The notes under the pieces are model-generated. The model saw only the letters and a program-made list of their open reading frames with translations. It was not told the DNA's origin and ran no database searches. The position numbers and the translations under genes are program-made. A stretch of DNA of 64,000 nt from Microglena sp. YARC (Eukaryota > Chlorophyta > Chlorophyceae > Chlamydomonadales > Chlamydomonadaceae): NCBI GenBank assembly GCA_022414725.1, contig CM039462.1:129354363-129418362 (forward strand). The letters are read 5' to 3'. This document shows, piece after piece, positions 51,601 to 64,000 of the stretch. Every line of letters begins with the position of its first letter. The stretch's first letter is position 1.

Positions 51601-54600
51601 AATGCTGTGGTCTTCGACTAAAACTGCACACCCTATAATGCACACCCTAAAAACTTCACACCCTACAAACTGCACACCCTAATCTAGTTGTTTTTTGCAA
51701 CCGACCTCTTAGTGGTCTTCGCGAAAATCAACTTGCTAGTGTTTTTCGACTAAAACTAAAACTGCACACGCGACTGCGCACCCTGGCGCAAACCTAAAAA
51801 TCACACCTTTCAAATGCACACCCTAAAAAACTGCAACTTGACCTCTTCATCAAAATGCTAGTGTGTCTTCGACGAAAAACTGCGACTGTCACCCTACAAC
51901 TGCGCATACTAAACTGCACACCCTAAAACTGCAACTGAACCCTTCATCTCAATGCTAGTGGTCATCGACTAAAACTGCAACTACACACCCTAAAACTGCT
52001 TACCCTACAACTGCACACCCTTAATCTGAACCGACCCTCTTCATCTCAATGCTAGTGGTCATCGACTAAAAACTGCAACTACACACCCTAAAACTGCTTA
52101 CCCTACAACTGCACACCCTTAATCTGCAACCGAACCTCTTCATCTCATGCTAGTGGTCTTCGACTAAAACTGCACACCCATATAACTGCACACCCTAAAA
52201 ATTTCACACCCTACAACTGCACATCTCCTTAATCTGCAACCGACCTCTTTTATCTTATTGCAGTGGTCTTCGACTAAAACTGCACACCCTATAACTGCAC
52301 ACCCTACAACTGCACACCCTAAAACTGCAAACTGACCTCTTTCATCAAAATGCTAGTGGTCTCATCTAAAACTGCGAACTACACACCCTATAACTGCATA
52401 CACTAAAACTGCACACCATAAAACTGCACACCCGAAAACTGCAACTGACCTCTTCATCTCAATGCTAGTGGTCTTGTTTTGTAAACTGGTTAAGCTCAGT
52501 CTTCCATAGGGTATGGCAACCTGCCCCAGGCCCCTTCTCGCAGCAAATTACAGTGGCGACATAATCGACATATCTCACTATTTCAGCACCTCTTCATCTC
52601 AACTGACCTCATCATCTCACCACACTCTACCCCTCACCTCGCTCTGCTCTCACCTCACCTCTACTTCTACATCTCGACGCACCTCTTCGTCTCAACACCT
52701 CATTCACACCCCATTCACGCCCCTTATCACAAGCAATTACAGTGGCGATATAGCAACATATACATCCCTAAATCAGCAACCGCAACACATAAACTAACCT
52801 CAACCTCTCACTTACCTCTACATCTCAACTGACCTCTTCGCCTCATTCACACCCTTTCTCCCCCTTATCACAGCAATACAGTACGACATAGCAACATATA
52901 TATCCCTATATCAGCACCGCAACACATCAACTAACCTCAACCTCTCACTTCACCTCTACATCTCAACTGACCTCTACGTCTCATTCACACCCTTCTCGCC
53001 CCTTATCACAGCAATACAGTGCAACATAGCAACATATATATATCACATATAACAGAACCCAGCACCTGAACTCTACCTCTCACCTGACCTCCACCTCACC
53101 TCCACCTCACCTTTACAGCTCGTTCACACCCATTCACTCCCATTCTCACAGCGATGCAGTGCAACATAGCGACATATATCACTATATCAGCACCGCAGCA
53201 CCTGAACTCACCCCTCCTCTCAATGCTAGTGGAGTAGTGGTCTTAGACAAAAAATGCGACTTCACACCCTGTGACTGCAACTGCACACCCTACAACTTCA
53301 CACCCTACAACTTCACACCCTACAACCTCACACCCTAAAACTTCACACCCTACAACTGCACACCCTGTAACTGCAACATCACACCCTAAAACTGTAACTG
53401 ACCTCTTCATCTCAATGCTAGTGGTCTTGGTGAACTGGTTAAGAGCAGTCTTGGACATCCGTTAGGAGAACTAGCCCCCCTGGCCCCTTCTCACTGCAAT
53501 ACAGTGCGACATAGCGACATATATCACGAATACAAGCACCGCAGTGTCTCAAACTCACCTCTTCATTCTCAATGCAAGTGGTCTTCGACTAACACTGCAT
53601 CTACACACCCTATAACTGCATACCCTACAACTGCACACCCTTAATCTGCAACCGACCTCTTCATCTCGATGCTAGTGGTCTTCGACTAAAAACTGCACAC
53701 CTATAACTGCACACCCTAAAAATTTCACACCCTACAACTGCACACCCTTAATCTGCAACCGACCTCTTTATCTCAATGCTAGTGGTCTTCGACTAAAACT
53801 GCACACCTATAACTGCACACCCTACAACTGCACACCCTAAAACGCAAACTGACCTCTTCATCAAAATGCTAGTCGGTCTTCATCTAAAACTGCGACTACA
53901 CACCCTATAACTGCGACTGACCTCTTCATCTCAATGCTAGTGGTCTTTGTGAACTGGTAAGCGCACTCTTCGAAATCTGGTATGAGATCCAGCCCCCCGG
54001 GTCCACCCTAACAGCCATACAGTGCCAAATAGCAACATATATCAGCGACGCAGCACCTCACCTAGCACACCCTAAGACAGCTCACCCTAAAACTGCACAC
54101 CCTAAACACTACAGCACCTCACCTAGCAACACCCTAAAACAGCACACCCTAAAGCAACTACAGCACCTCACCTAGCACACCCTAAAACAGCACACCCTAA
54201 AGCCACGTTACAGCACCTCACCTAGCTCACCAAAAAACTTCACCACCCTAAAAGTGCACTCCCTAAAACTGCGACTGACCTCTTCATCTCAATGCAGTGG
54301 TCTTCGACGAAAACTGCGACTGCTCACCCTACAGCATAATAAACTGCACACCCTAAAACTGCAACTGACCTCTTCACTCAATGCTAGTGGTCATCGACTA
54401 AAACTGCAACTTACACACCCTAAAACTGCTTACCCTACAAACTGCACACCCTAATCTGCAACTGACCTCTTCATCTAAAATGCTAGTGGTCTTCGACTAA
54501 AACTGCACACCTATAACTGCACACCCTAAAAACTTCACACCCTACAACTGCAAAACCACCCTTAATCTGCAACTGACCTCTTCATCTCAAATGCTAGTGT

Positions 54601-57600
54601 TTTGACTGAACAAACTGCGTCTGCGCACCCCTAAAAATTCACCTAGTGTTTTCAACTGCACACCCTAAAACTGCAACTGACCTCTTCATCAAAATGCTAG
54701 TGGTCTTCGACGAAAACTGCGACTGCTCCCCCTACAACTGCGCATACTAAACTGCACACCCTAAAACTGCAACTGACCTCTTCATCTCAATGCTAGTGGT
54801 CATCGACTAAAACTGCAACTACACACCCTAAAACTGCTTACCCTACAACTGCACACCCTTAATCTGCAACTGACCTCTTCATCTAAATGCTAGTGGTCTT
54901 CGACTAAAACTGCACACCCTATAACTGCACACCCTAAAATCTTCACACCCTACAACTGCACACCCTTAATCTGCAACTGACCTCTTCATCTCAATGCTAG
55001 TGTTTTTCGACTAAAACTGCGACTGCGCACCCTAAAAATTCACACCTTTCAACTGCACACCCTAAAACTGCAACTGACCTCTTCATCAAAATGCTAGTGG
55101 TCTTCCGACGAAAAACTGCGAGCTGCTCACCCTACAACTGCGCATACTTAAACTGCACACCCTAAAACTGCAACTGACCTCTTCATCTCAATGCTAGGTC
55201 ATCGACTAAAACTGCAACTACACACCTAAAACTGCTACCCTACAACTGCACACCTTAATCTGCAACTGAACCTCTTATCTAAAATGCTAGTGTTCTTCAG
55301 ACTAAAACTGCACACCCTTATAACTGCACACCCTAAAACTTCTCACACCCTACAAACTGCACACCCTTAATCTGCAACCGACCTCTTCATCTCAATGCTA
55401 TTTTTCGACTAAAACTGCGACTGCGCACCCTAAAAATTCACACCTTTCAACTGCACACCCTAAAACTGCAACTGACCTCTTCATCAAAATGCTAGTAGTC
55501 TTCGACGAAAACTGCGACTGCTCACCCTACAACTGCGCCATACTAAACTCGCACACCCTAAAACTGCAACTGACCTCTTCATCTCAATGCACACCCTACG
55601 TGGTCATCGACTAAAACTGGCACACCCAACTACTGAACACCTAAACTGCGCTTTACCCTTACAACTGCCACACCCTTCAATCTGAAACCGACCTCTTCAT
55701 CTCAATGCTAGTGTCATCGACTAAAACTGCAACTACACACCCTAAACTGCTTACCCTACAACTGCACACCCTTAATCTGCAACCGAACCTCTTCATCTCG
55801 ATGCTAGTGGTCTTCGACTAAAACTGCACACCTATAACTGCACACCCTAAAAATTTCACACCCTACAACTGCACACCCTTAATCTGCAACCGACCTCTTT
55901 ATCTCAATGCTAGTGGTCTTCGACTAAAAACTGCACACCCTATAACTGCACACCCTACAAACTGCACACCCTAAAACTGCAACTGACCTCTTCATCAAAA
56001 TGCTAGTGGTCTTCATCTAAAAACTGCGACTACACACCCTATAACTGCATACACTAAAACTGCACACCATTAAAACTGCACACCCTAAAAACTGCAACTG
56101 ACCTCTTCATCTCAATGCTAGTGGTCTTTGTTTGTAAACTGGTTAAGCTCAGTCTTCCATAGGGTATGGGCAACCTGCCCCCCAGGCCCCCTTCTTCGCA
56201 GCAATACAGTGCGACATAGCGACATATCTCACTATTTTCAGCACCTCTTCATCTCAACTGACCTCTTCATCTCACCACACCTCTACCCCTCACCTCAGCT
56301 CTGCCTCTCACCTCACCTCTACTTCTACATCTCGACGCACCTCTTCGTCTCAACACCTCATTCACACCCATTCACAGCCCCTTATCACAGCAATACAGTG
56401 CGATTATAGCAACATATACATCCCTAAATCAGCACCGCAACACATAAACTAACCTCAAACCTCTCACTTCACCTCTACATCTCAACTGACCTCTTCGCCT
56501 CATTCACACCCTTTCTCGCCCCTTATCACAGCAATACAGTACGACATAGCAAACATATATATCCCTATATCAGCACCGCAACACATCAACTAACCTCAAC
56601 CTCTCACTTCACCTCTACATCTCAACTGACTCTCTACGTCTCATTCACACCCTTTCTCGCCCCTTATCACAGCAAATACAGTGCAACATAGCAACATATA
56701 GTATAATATCACTATAACAGAACCCGCAGCACCTGAACTCTACCTCTCACCTCAACCTCCACCTCAACCTCCACCTCACCTTTACAGCTCGTTCACACCA
56801 TTCACTCCCATTCTCACAGCGATGCAGCGTGCAACATAGCGACATATATCACTATATCAGCACCGCAGCACCTGAAATCACCCCTCCTCTCAATGCTAGT
56901 GGAGTAGTGGTCTTAGACAAAAAATGCGACTTCACACCCTGTGACTGCAACTGCACACCCTACAACTTCACACCCTACAACTTCACACCCTACAACCTCA
57001 CACCCTAAAACTTCACAACCTACAACTGGCAACACCCTGTAACTGCAACTGCACACCCTAAAACTGTAACTGACCTCTTCATCTCAATGCTAGTGGTCTT
57101 GGTGAACTGGTTAAGAGCAGTCTTGGACATACCGTTAGGAGAACTAGCCCCCCAGGCCCCTTCTCACTGCCAATTACAGTGCGACATAGCGACATATATC
57201 ACGATACAAGCACCGCAGTGTCTCAACTCACCTCTTCATCTCAATGCAAGTGGTCTTCGACTAACACTGCATCTACACACCCTATAACTGCATACCCTAC
57301 AACTGCCACCCTTAATCTGCAACCGACCTCTTCATCTCGATGCTAGTGGTCTTCGACTAAAACTGCACACCTATAACTGCACACCCTAAAAATTTCACAC
57401 CCTACAACTGCACACCCTTAATCTGCAACCGACCTCTTTATCTCATGCTAGTGGTCTTCGACTAAAACTGCACACCCTATAACTGGCACACCCTACAACT
57501 GCACACCCTAAAACTGCAACTGACCTCTTCATCAAAATGCTAGTGGTCCTCATCTAAACTGCGACTACACACCCCCTATAACTGGCGACTGACCTCTTCA

Positions 57601-60600
57601 CTCTCAATTGCTAGTGTCTTTGTGACACTGGTAAGCGCACTCTTCGAAATCTGGTATGAGATCCAACCCTAAACAGCCATACAGTGCAAATAGCAACACT
57701 ATATCAGCGACTGCAGCACCTCATAAAACCTGCACACCCTAAGACAGCTCACCCTAAAACTGCAACACCCTATGCTGAAACACTACAGCACCTCAAAGCA
57801 CACCCTAAACAGCACACCTAAAAGCACTACAGCACCCATCACCTAGCACATAAAACAGCACACCTAAAGCACTACCTCTATCACCAAAAAACTTCAGGGC
57901 ACCCTGCACTCCCTAAAACTGCGACTGACCTCTTCATCTGCTAGTGGTCTTCGACGAAAACTGCGACTGCTCACCCTACAGCATAATAAAGGTGCACACC
58001 CTAAAACTGCAACTGAACATCTTCACCTCTCAATGCTAGGGTCATCGACAAACTGCAACTACAACACCCTAAAACTGCTACCCTACTAAACTGCACACCC
58101 TTAACAACTGCCTCTCTTCATCAAATGCTAGTGGTCTTCGACTAAAACTGCACACCCCTATAACTGCAACACGGCACTCACCCTAAACTGCACACCCTTA
58201 ATCTGCAACTGACCTCTTCATTCATAGTGTTTTTCGACTAAAACTGCGTCTGCGCCCTAAAAATTCACACCTTTCAACTGCAACACCCTAAAAACTGCAA
58301 CTGAACCTCTTCATTCAAAATGCTAGTGGTCTTCGACGAAAACTCGACTGCTCCCCTACACTGCGCATACTAAACTGCACACCCTAAAACTGCAACTGAC
58401 CTCTTCATTCAACTAGTGGTCATCGACTAAAATGCAACTACACACCCTAAAACTGCTACCCTCAACCTCTGCACTTCACCCTTAATCTGCAACTGACCTC
58501 TCTCATCTAAATGCTAGTGGTCTCGACTAAAACTGCACACCCCATAACTGCAACACCCTAAAATCTTCACACCCACAAAACTGCACACCTGAATCTGCAA
58601 CTACCTCTTCATCTCAACCTTCGACTAAACTGCACTGCGCACCCTAAAAAATTCAACACCTCCACCTCACCCTAAAACTGCAACTGACCTCTTTCTCAAA
58701 ATGCTAGTGGGTGCGACGAAAACTTGCGACTATCACACTACAGCACTGCGCATACTAAACTGCACCTGCAACTCCTCTTCAATCTCAATGGCTAGTGGTG
58801 CGACTAAATCTGCAACTACACACCCTAAAACTGCGTACCCTACAACTGCACACCCTTAATCTGCAACTGACCTCTTCATCTAAATGCTAGTGTCTTCGAC
58901 TAAAACTGCACACCCTATAACTGCACACCCTAAAAACTTCACACCCTACAACTGCACACCCTTAATCTGCAACCGACCTAAAACTTCATCTCAACTAGTG
59001 TTTTTCGACTAAAAACTGCGACACCCTAAAAATTACACCTTTCAACTGCACACCCTAAAACTGCAACTGACCTCTTCATCAAAATGCTAGTGGTCTTCGA
59101 ACGAAAACTGCACTTGGATCACCCTACAACTGCGATACTAACTGCACACCCTAAAACTGCAACTGACCTCTCATCTCAATGCTAGTGGACATCGACAAAC
59201 TGAGCTTATACAAGCACACCCAGTGTTAATGAAACCGACCTCTTCATCTCAATGCTAGTGGTCTTCGACTAAAACTGCACTACACACCCTAAAACTCTCA
59301 TACCCTACAACTGCACACCCTTAATCTGCAACCGACCTCTTCATCTCAATGCTATGGTCTTCGACTAAAACTGCACACCCTATAATGCACACCCTAAAAA
59401 TTTCACACCCTACAAACTGCACACCCTTAATCTGCAACCGACCTCTTTATCTCAATGCTAGTGGTCTTCGACTAAAACTGCACACCCTATAACTGCACAC
59501 CCTACAAACTGCACACCCTAAAACTGCAACTGACCTCTTCATCAAAATGCTAGTGGTCTTCAATCTAAAAACTGCGACTACACACCCTATAACTGCATTA
59601 CACTAAAACTGCACACCATAAAACTGCACACCCGAAAACTGCAACTGACCTCTTCATCTCAATGCTAGTGGTCTTTGTTTGTAAACTGGTTAAGCTCAGT
59701 CTTCCATAGGGTATGCAACCTGCCCCCAGGCCCCTTCTCGCAGGCAATACAGTGCGACATAGCGACATATCTCACTATTTCAGCACCTCTTCATCTCAAC
59801 TGACCTCTTCATCTCACCACACCTCTACCCCTCACCTCAGCTCTGCCTCTCACCTCACCTCTACTTCTACATCTCGACGCACCTCTTCGTCTCAACACCT
59901 CATTCACACCCATTCACGCCCCTTATCACAGCAATACAGTGCGATATAGCAACATATACATCCCTAAATCAGCACCGCAACACATAAACTAACCTCAACC
60001 TCTCACTTCACCTCTACATCTCAACTGACCTCTTCGCCTCATTCACACACCCTTTCTCGCCCCTTATCACAGCAATACAGTACGACATAGCAACATATAT
60101 ATCCCTATATCAGCACCGCAACACATCAACTAACCTCAACCTCTCACTTCACCTCTACATCTCAACTGACCTCTACGTCTCATTCACACCCTTTCTCGCC
60201 CCTTATCACAGCAATACAGTGCAACATAGCAACATATATATATATCACTATAACAGCACCGCAGCACCTGAACTCTACCTCTCACCTGACCTCCACCTCA
60301 CCTCCACCTCACCTTTACAGCTCGTTCACACCCATTCACTCCCATTCTCACAGCGATGCAGTGCAACATAGCGACATATATCACTATATCAGCACCGCAG
60401 CACCTGAACTCACCCCTCCTCTCAATGCTAGTGGATAGTGGTCTTAGACAAAAAATGCGACTTCACACCCTGTGACTGCAACTGCACACCCTACAACTTC
60501 ACACCTACAACTTCACACCCTACAACTTCACACCCTACAACCTCACACCCTAAAACTTACAACCCTACAACTGCACACCCTGTAACTGCAACTGCACACC

Positions 60601-63600
60601 CTAAAACTGTAACTGACCTCTTCATCTCAATGCTAGTGGTCTTGGTGAACTGGTTAAGAGCAGTCTTGGACATCCGTTAGGGAGAACTAGCCCCCCAGGC
60701 CCCTTCTCACTGCAATACAGTGCGACATAGCGACATATATCACGATACAAGCACCGCAGTGTCTCAACTCACCTCTTCATCTCAATGCAAGTGGTCTTCG
60801 ACTAAAACTGCATCTACACACCCTAAAACTGCATACCCTACAACTGCACACCCTTAATCTGCAACCGACCTCTTCATCTCAATGCTAGTGGTCTTCGACT
60901 AAAACTGCACACCCTATAACTGCACACCCTAAAAAATTTCACACCCTACAACTGCACACCCTTAATCTGCAACCGACCTCTTTATCTCAATGCTAGTGGT
61001 CTTCGACTAAAACTGCACACCCTATAACTGCACACCCTACAACTGCACACCCTAAAACTGCAAACTGACCTCTTCATCAAAATGCTAGTGGTCTTCAACT
61101 AAAACTGCGACTACACACCCTATAACTGCATACACTAAAACTGCACACCATAAAACTGCACACCCGAAAACTGCAACTGACCTCTTCATCTCAATGCTAG
61201 TGGGTCTTTGTTTGTAAACTGGTTAAGCTCAGTCTTCCATAGGGTATGGCAACCTGCCCCCCAGGCCCCTTCTCGCAGCAATACAGTGCGACATAGCGAC
61301 ATATCTCACTATTTCAGCACCTCTTCATCTCAACTGACCTCTTCATCTCACCACACCTCTACCCCTCACCTCAGCTCTGCCTCTCACCTCACCTCTACTT
61401 CTACATCTCGACGCACCTCTTCGTCTCAACACCTCATTCACACCCATTCACGCCCTTATCACAGCAATACAGTGCGATATAGCAACATATACATCCCTAA
61501 ATCAGCACCGCAACACATAAACTAACCTCAACCTCTCACTTCACCTCTACATCTCAACTGACCTCTTCGCCTCATTCACACCCTTTCTCGCCCCTTATCA
61601 CAGCAATACAGTACGACATAGCAACATATATATCCCTATATCAGCACCGCAACACATCAACTAACCTCAACCTCTCACTTCACCTCTACATCTCAACTGA
61701 CCTCTACGTCTCATTCACACCCTTTCTCGCCCCTTATCACAGCAATACAGTGCAACATAGCAACATATATATATATCACTATAACAGCACCGCAGCACCT
61801 GAACTCACCTACCTCTCACCTGACCTCCACCTCACCTCCACCTCACCTTTACAGCTCGTTCACACCCATTCACTCCCATTCTCACAGCGATGCAGTGCAA
61901 CATAGCGACATATATCACTATATCAGCACCGCAGCACCTGAACTCACCCCTCCTCTCAATGCTAGTGGAGTAGTGGTCTTAGACAAAAAATGCGACTTCA
62001 CACCCTGTGACTGCAACTGCACACCCTACAACTTCACACCCTACAACTTCACACCCTACAACTTCACACCCTACAACCTCACACCCTAAAACTTCACACC
62101 TACAACTGCACACCCTGTAACTGCAACTGCACACCCTAAAACTGTAACTGACCTCTTCATCTCAATGCTAGTGGTCTTGGTGAACTGGTTAAGAGCAGTC
62201 TTGGACATCCGTTAGGAGAACTAGCCCCCCAGGCCCCTTCTCACTGCAATACAGTGCGACATAGCGACATATATCACGATACAAGCACCGCAGTGTCTCA
62301 ACTCACCTCTTCATCTCAATGCAAGTGGTCTTCGACTAAAACTGCATCTACACACCCTATAACTGCATACCCTACAACTGCACACCCTTAATCTGCAACC
62401 GACCTCTTCATCTCAATGCTAGTGGTCTTCGACTAAAACTGCACACCCTATAACTGCACACCCTAAAAATTTCACACCCTACAACTGCACACCCTTAATC
62501 TGCAACCGACCTCTTTATCTCAATGCTAGTGGTCTTCGACTAAAACTGCACACCCTATAACTGCACACCCTACAACTGCACACCCTAAAACTGCAACTGA
62601 CCTCTTCATCAAAATGCTAGTGGTCTTCAACTAAAACTGCGACTACACACCCTATAACTGCATACACTAAAACTGCACACCATAAAACTGCACACCCGAA
62701 AACTGCAACTGACCTCTTCATCTCAATGCTAGTGGTCTTTGTTTGTAAACTGGTTAAGCTCAGTCTTCCATAGGGTATGGCAACCTGCCCCCCAGGCCCC
62801 TTCTCGCAGCAATACAGTGCGACATAGCGACATATCTCACTATTTCAGCACCTCTTCATCTCAACTGACCTCTTCATCTCACCACACCTCTACCCCTCAC
62901 CTCAGCTCTGCCTCTCACCTCACCTCTACTTCTACATCTCGACGCACCTCTTCGTCTCAACACCTCATTCACACCCATTCACGCCCCTTATCACAGCAAT
63001 ACAGTGCGATATAGCAACATATACATCCCTAAATCAGCACCGCAACACATAAACTAACCTCAACCTCTCACTTCACCTCTACATCTCAACTGACCTCTTC
63101 GCCTCATTCACACCCTTTCTCGCCCCTTATCACAGCAATACAGTACGACATAGCAACATATATATCCCTATATCAGCACCGCAACACATCAACTAACCTC
63201 AACCTCTCACTTCACCTCTACATCTCAACTGACCTCTACGTCTCATTCACACCCTTTCTCGCCCCTTATCACAGCAATACAGTGCAACATAGCAACATAT
63301 ATATATATCACTATAACAGCACCGCAGCACCTGAACTCTACCTCTCACCTCACCTCCACCTAACCTCTCACCTCACCTCCACCTCACCTCCACCTCACCT
63401 TTACAGCTCGTTCACACCCATTCACTCCCATTCTCACAGCGATGCAGTGCAACATAGCGACATATATCACTATATCAGCACCGCAGCACCTGAACTCACC
63501 CCTCCTCTCAATGCTAGTGGAGTAGTGGTCTTAGACAAAAAATGCGACTTCACACCCTGTGACTGCAACTGCACACCCTACAACTTCAAACCCTACAACT

Positions 63601-64000
63601 TCACACCCTACAACTTCACACCCTACAACCTCACACCCTAAAACTTCACAACCTACAACTGCACACCCTGTAACTGCAACTGCACACCCTAAAACTGTAA
63701 CTGACCTCTTCATCTCAATGCTAGTGGTCTTGGTGAACTGGTTAAGAGCAGTCTTGGACATCCGTTAGGAGAACTAGCCCCCCAGGCCCCTTCTCACTGC
63801 AATACAGTGCGACATAGCGACATATATCACGATACAAGCACCGCAGTGTCTCAACTCACCTCTTCATCTCAATGCAAGTGGTCTTCGACTAAAACTGCAT
63901 CTACACACCCTAAAACTTCATACCCTACAACTGCACACCCTTAATCTGCAACCGACCTCTTCATCTCAATGCTAGTGGTCTTCGACTAAAACTGCACACC
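48674..64000. repeat. Higher-order satellite array
   Basis: Built from a 15-bp motif (CTGCACACCCTAAAA and variants with TATAA, TACAA, TTAAT). Four or so make a monomer of about 107 bp with a spacer containing CTCTTCATCTCAATGCTAGT. Monomers form higher-order units marked by AAACTGGTTAAGCTCAGTCT at 52485, 56138, 59685, 61218 and 62751. The spacing is 3.65, 3.55, 1.53 and 1.53 kb. A second block (CACCTCTTCATCTCAACTGA, GCGACATATATCAC) separates monomer runs. No gene is present; the array continues past the window edge. Confidence 0.95.

Noticed and set aside
52513..63768. Recurring frames in the satellite (for example one containing VLVNWLRAV)
   Set aside because: They repeat because the higher-order unit repeats, start inside spacer DNA, and show no domain or codon signal.

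Overview
The window is nuclear DNA from a chlamydomonadalean (volvocine-type) green alga. The evidence is an intron-rich kinesin-13 gene, a pherophorin gene (a cell-wall glycoprotein family typical of Chlamydomonas/Volvox relatives), a predicted thylakoid-lumen protein, and TGTAA polyadenylation candidates. A satellite built on CCCTAAAA-containing units is also compatible with this group. The species is not identifiable from what I can see.

Layout. 1-1350: low-complexity DNA with weak traces of a minus-strand gene. 3154-21664 (+): a kinesin-13 microtubule depolymerase in eleven recognised exons; the initiator exon is unproven and one exon carries a 2-nt frame error. 21665-23985: intergenic, with dispersed repeats and a MITE. 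23986-36216 (+): a five-exon gene for a roughly 225-residue protein with a chloroplast transit peptide and twin-arginine lumen signal. 36217-41297: intergenic, rich in MITEs and an array of long palindromes. 41298-43621 (-): a two-exon pherophorin with signal peptide and proline-rich linker. 43622-47673: no supported gene. 47674-48673: a gap of exactly 1000 N. 48674-64000: one continuous satellite with 15-bp, about 107-bp and 1.53/3.6-kb higher-order periods; much of the gap side looks poorly polished.

The most unusual property is how the introns are built. At nearly every splice junction of the kinesin and lumen-protein genes, and once in the pherophorin gene, the exon edge with its splice site has been copied in tandem into the neighbouring intron. 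Exon 3' ends plus donor are copied downstream, and exon 5' ends plus acceptor are copied upstream. Copies next to the real exon are nearly identical to it and distant ones are more decayed, as if introns grow by repeated duplication across their own junctions. Most arrays carry their own microsatellite (CTG, CTTG, CA, ACTC, ACCC). A MITE inserted in one array, with a perfect target duplication and an empty site in the neighbouring unit, gives a relative date.

The three recognised genes are unrelated in function (flagellar/spindle microtubules, chloroplast lumen, cell wall), as is usual for algal nuclear DNA; there is no operon logic.
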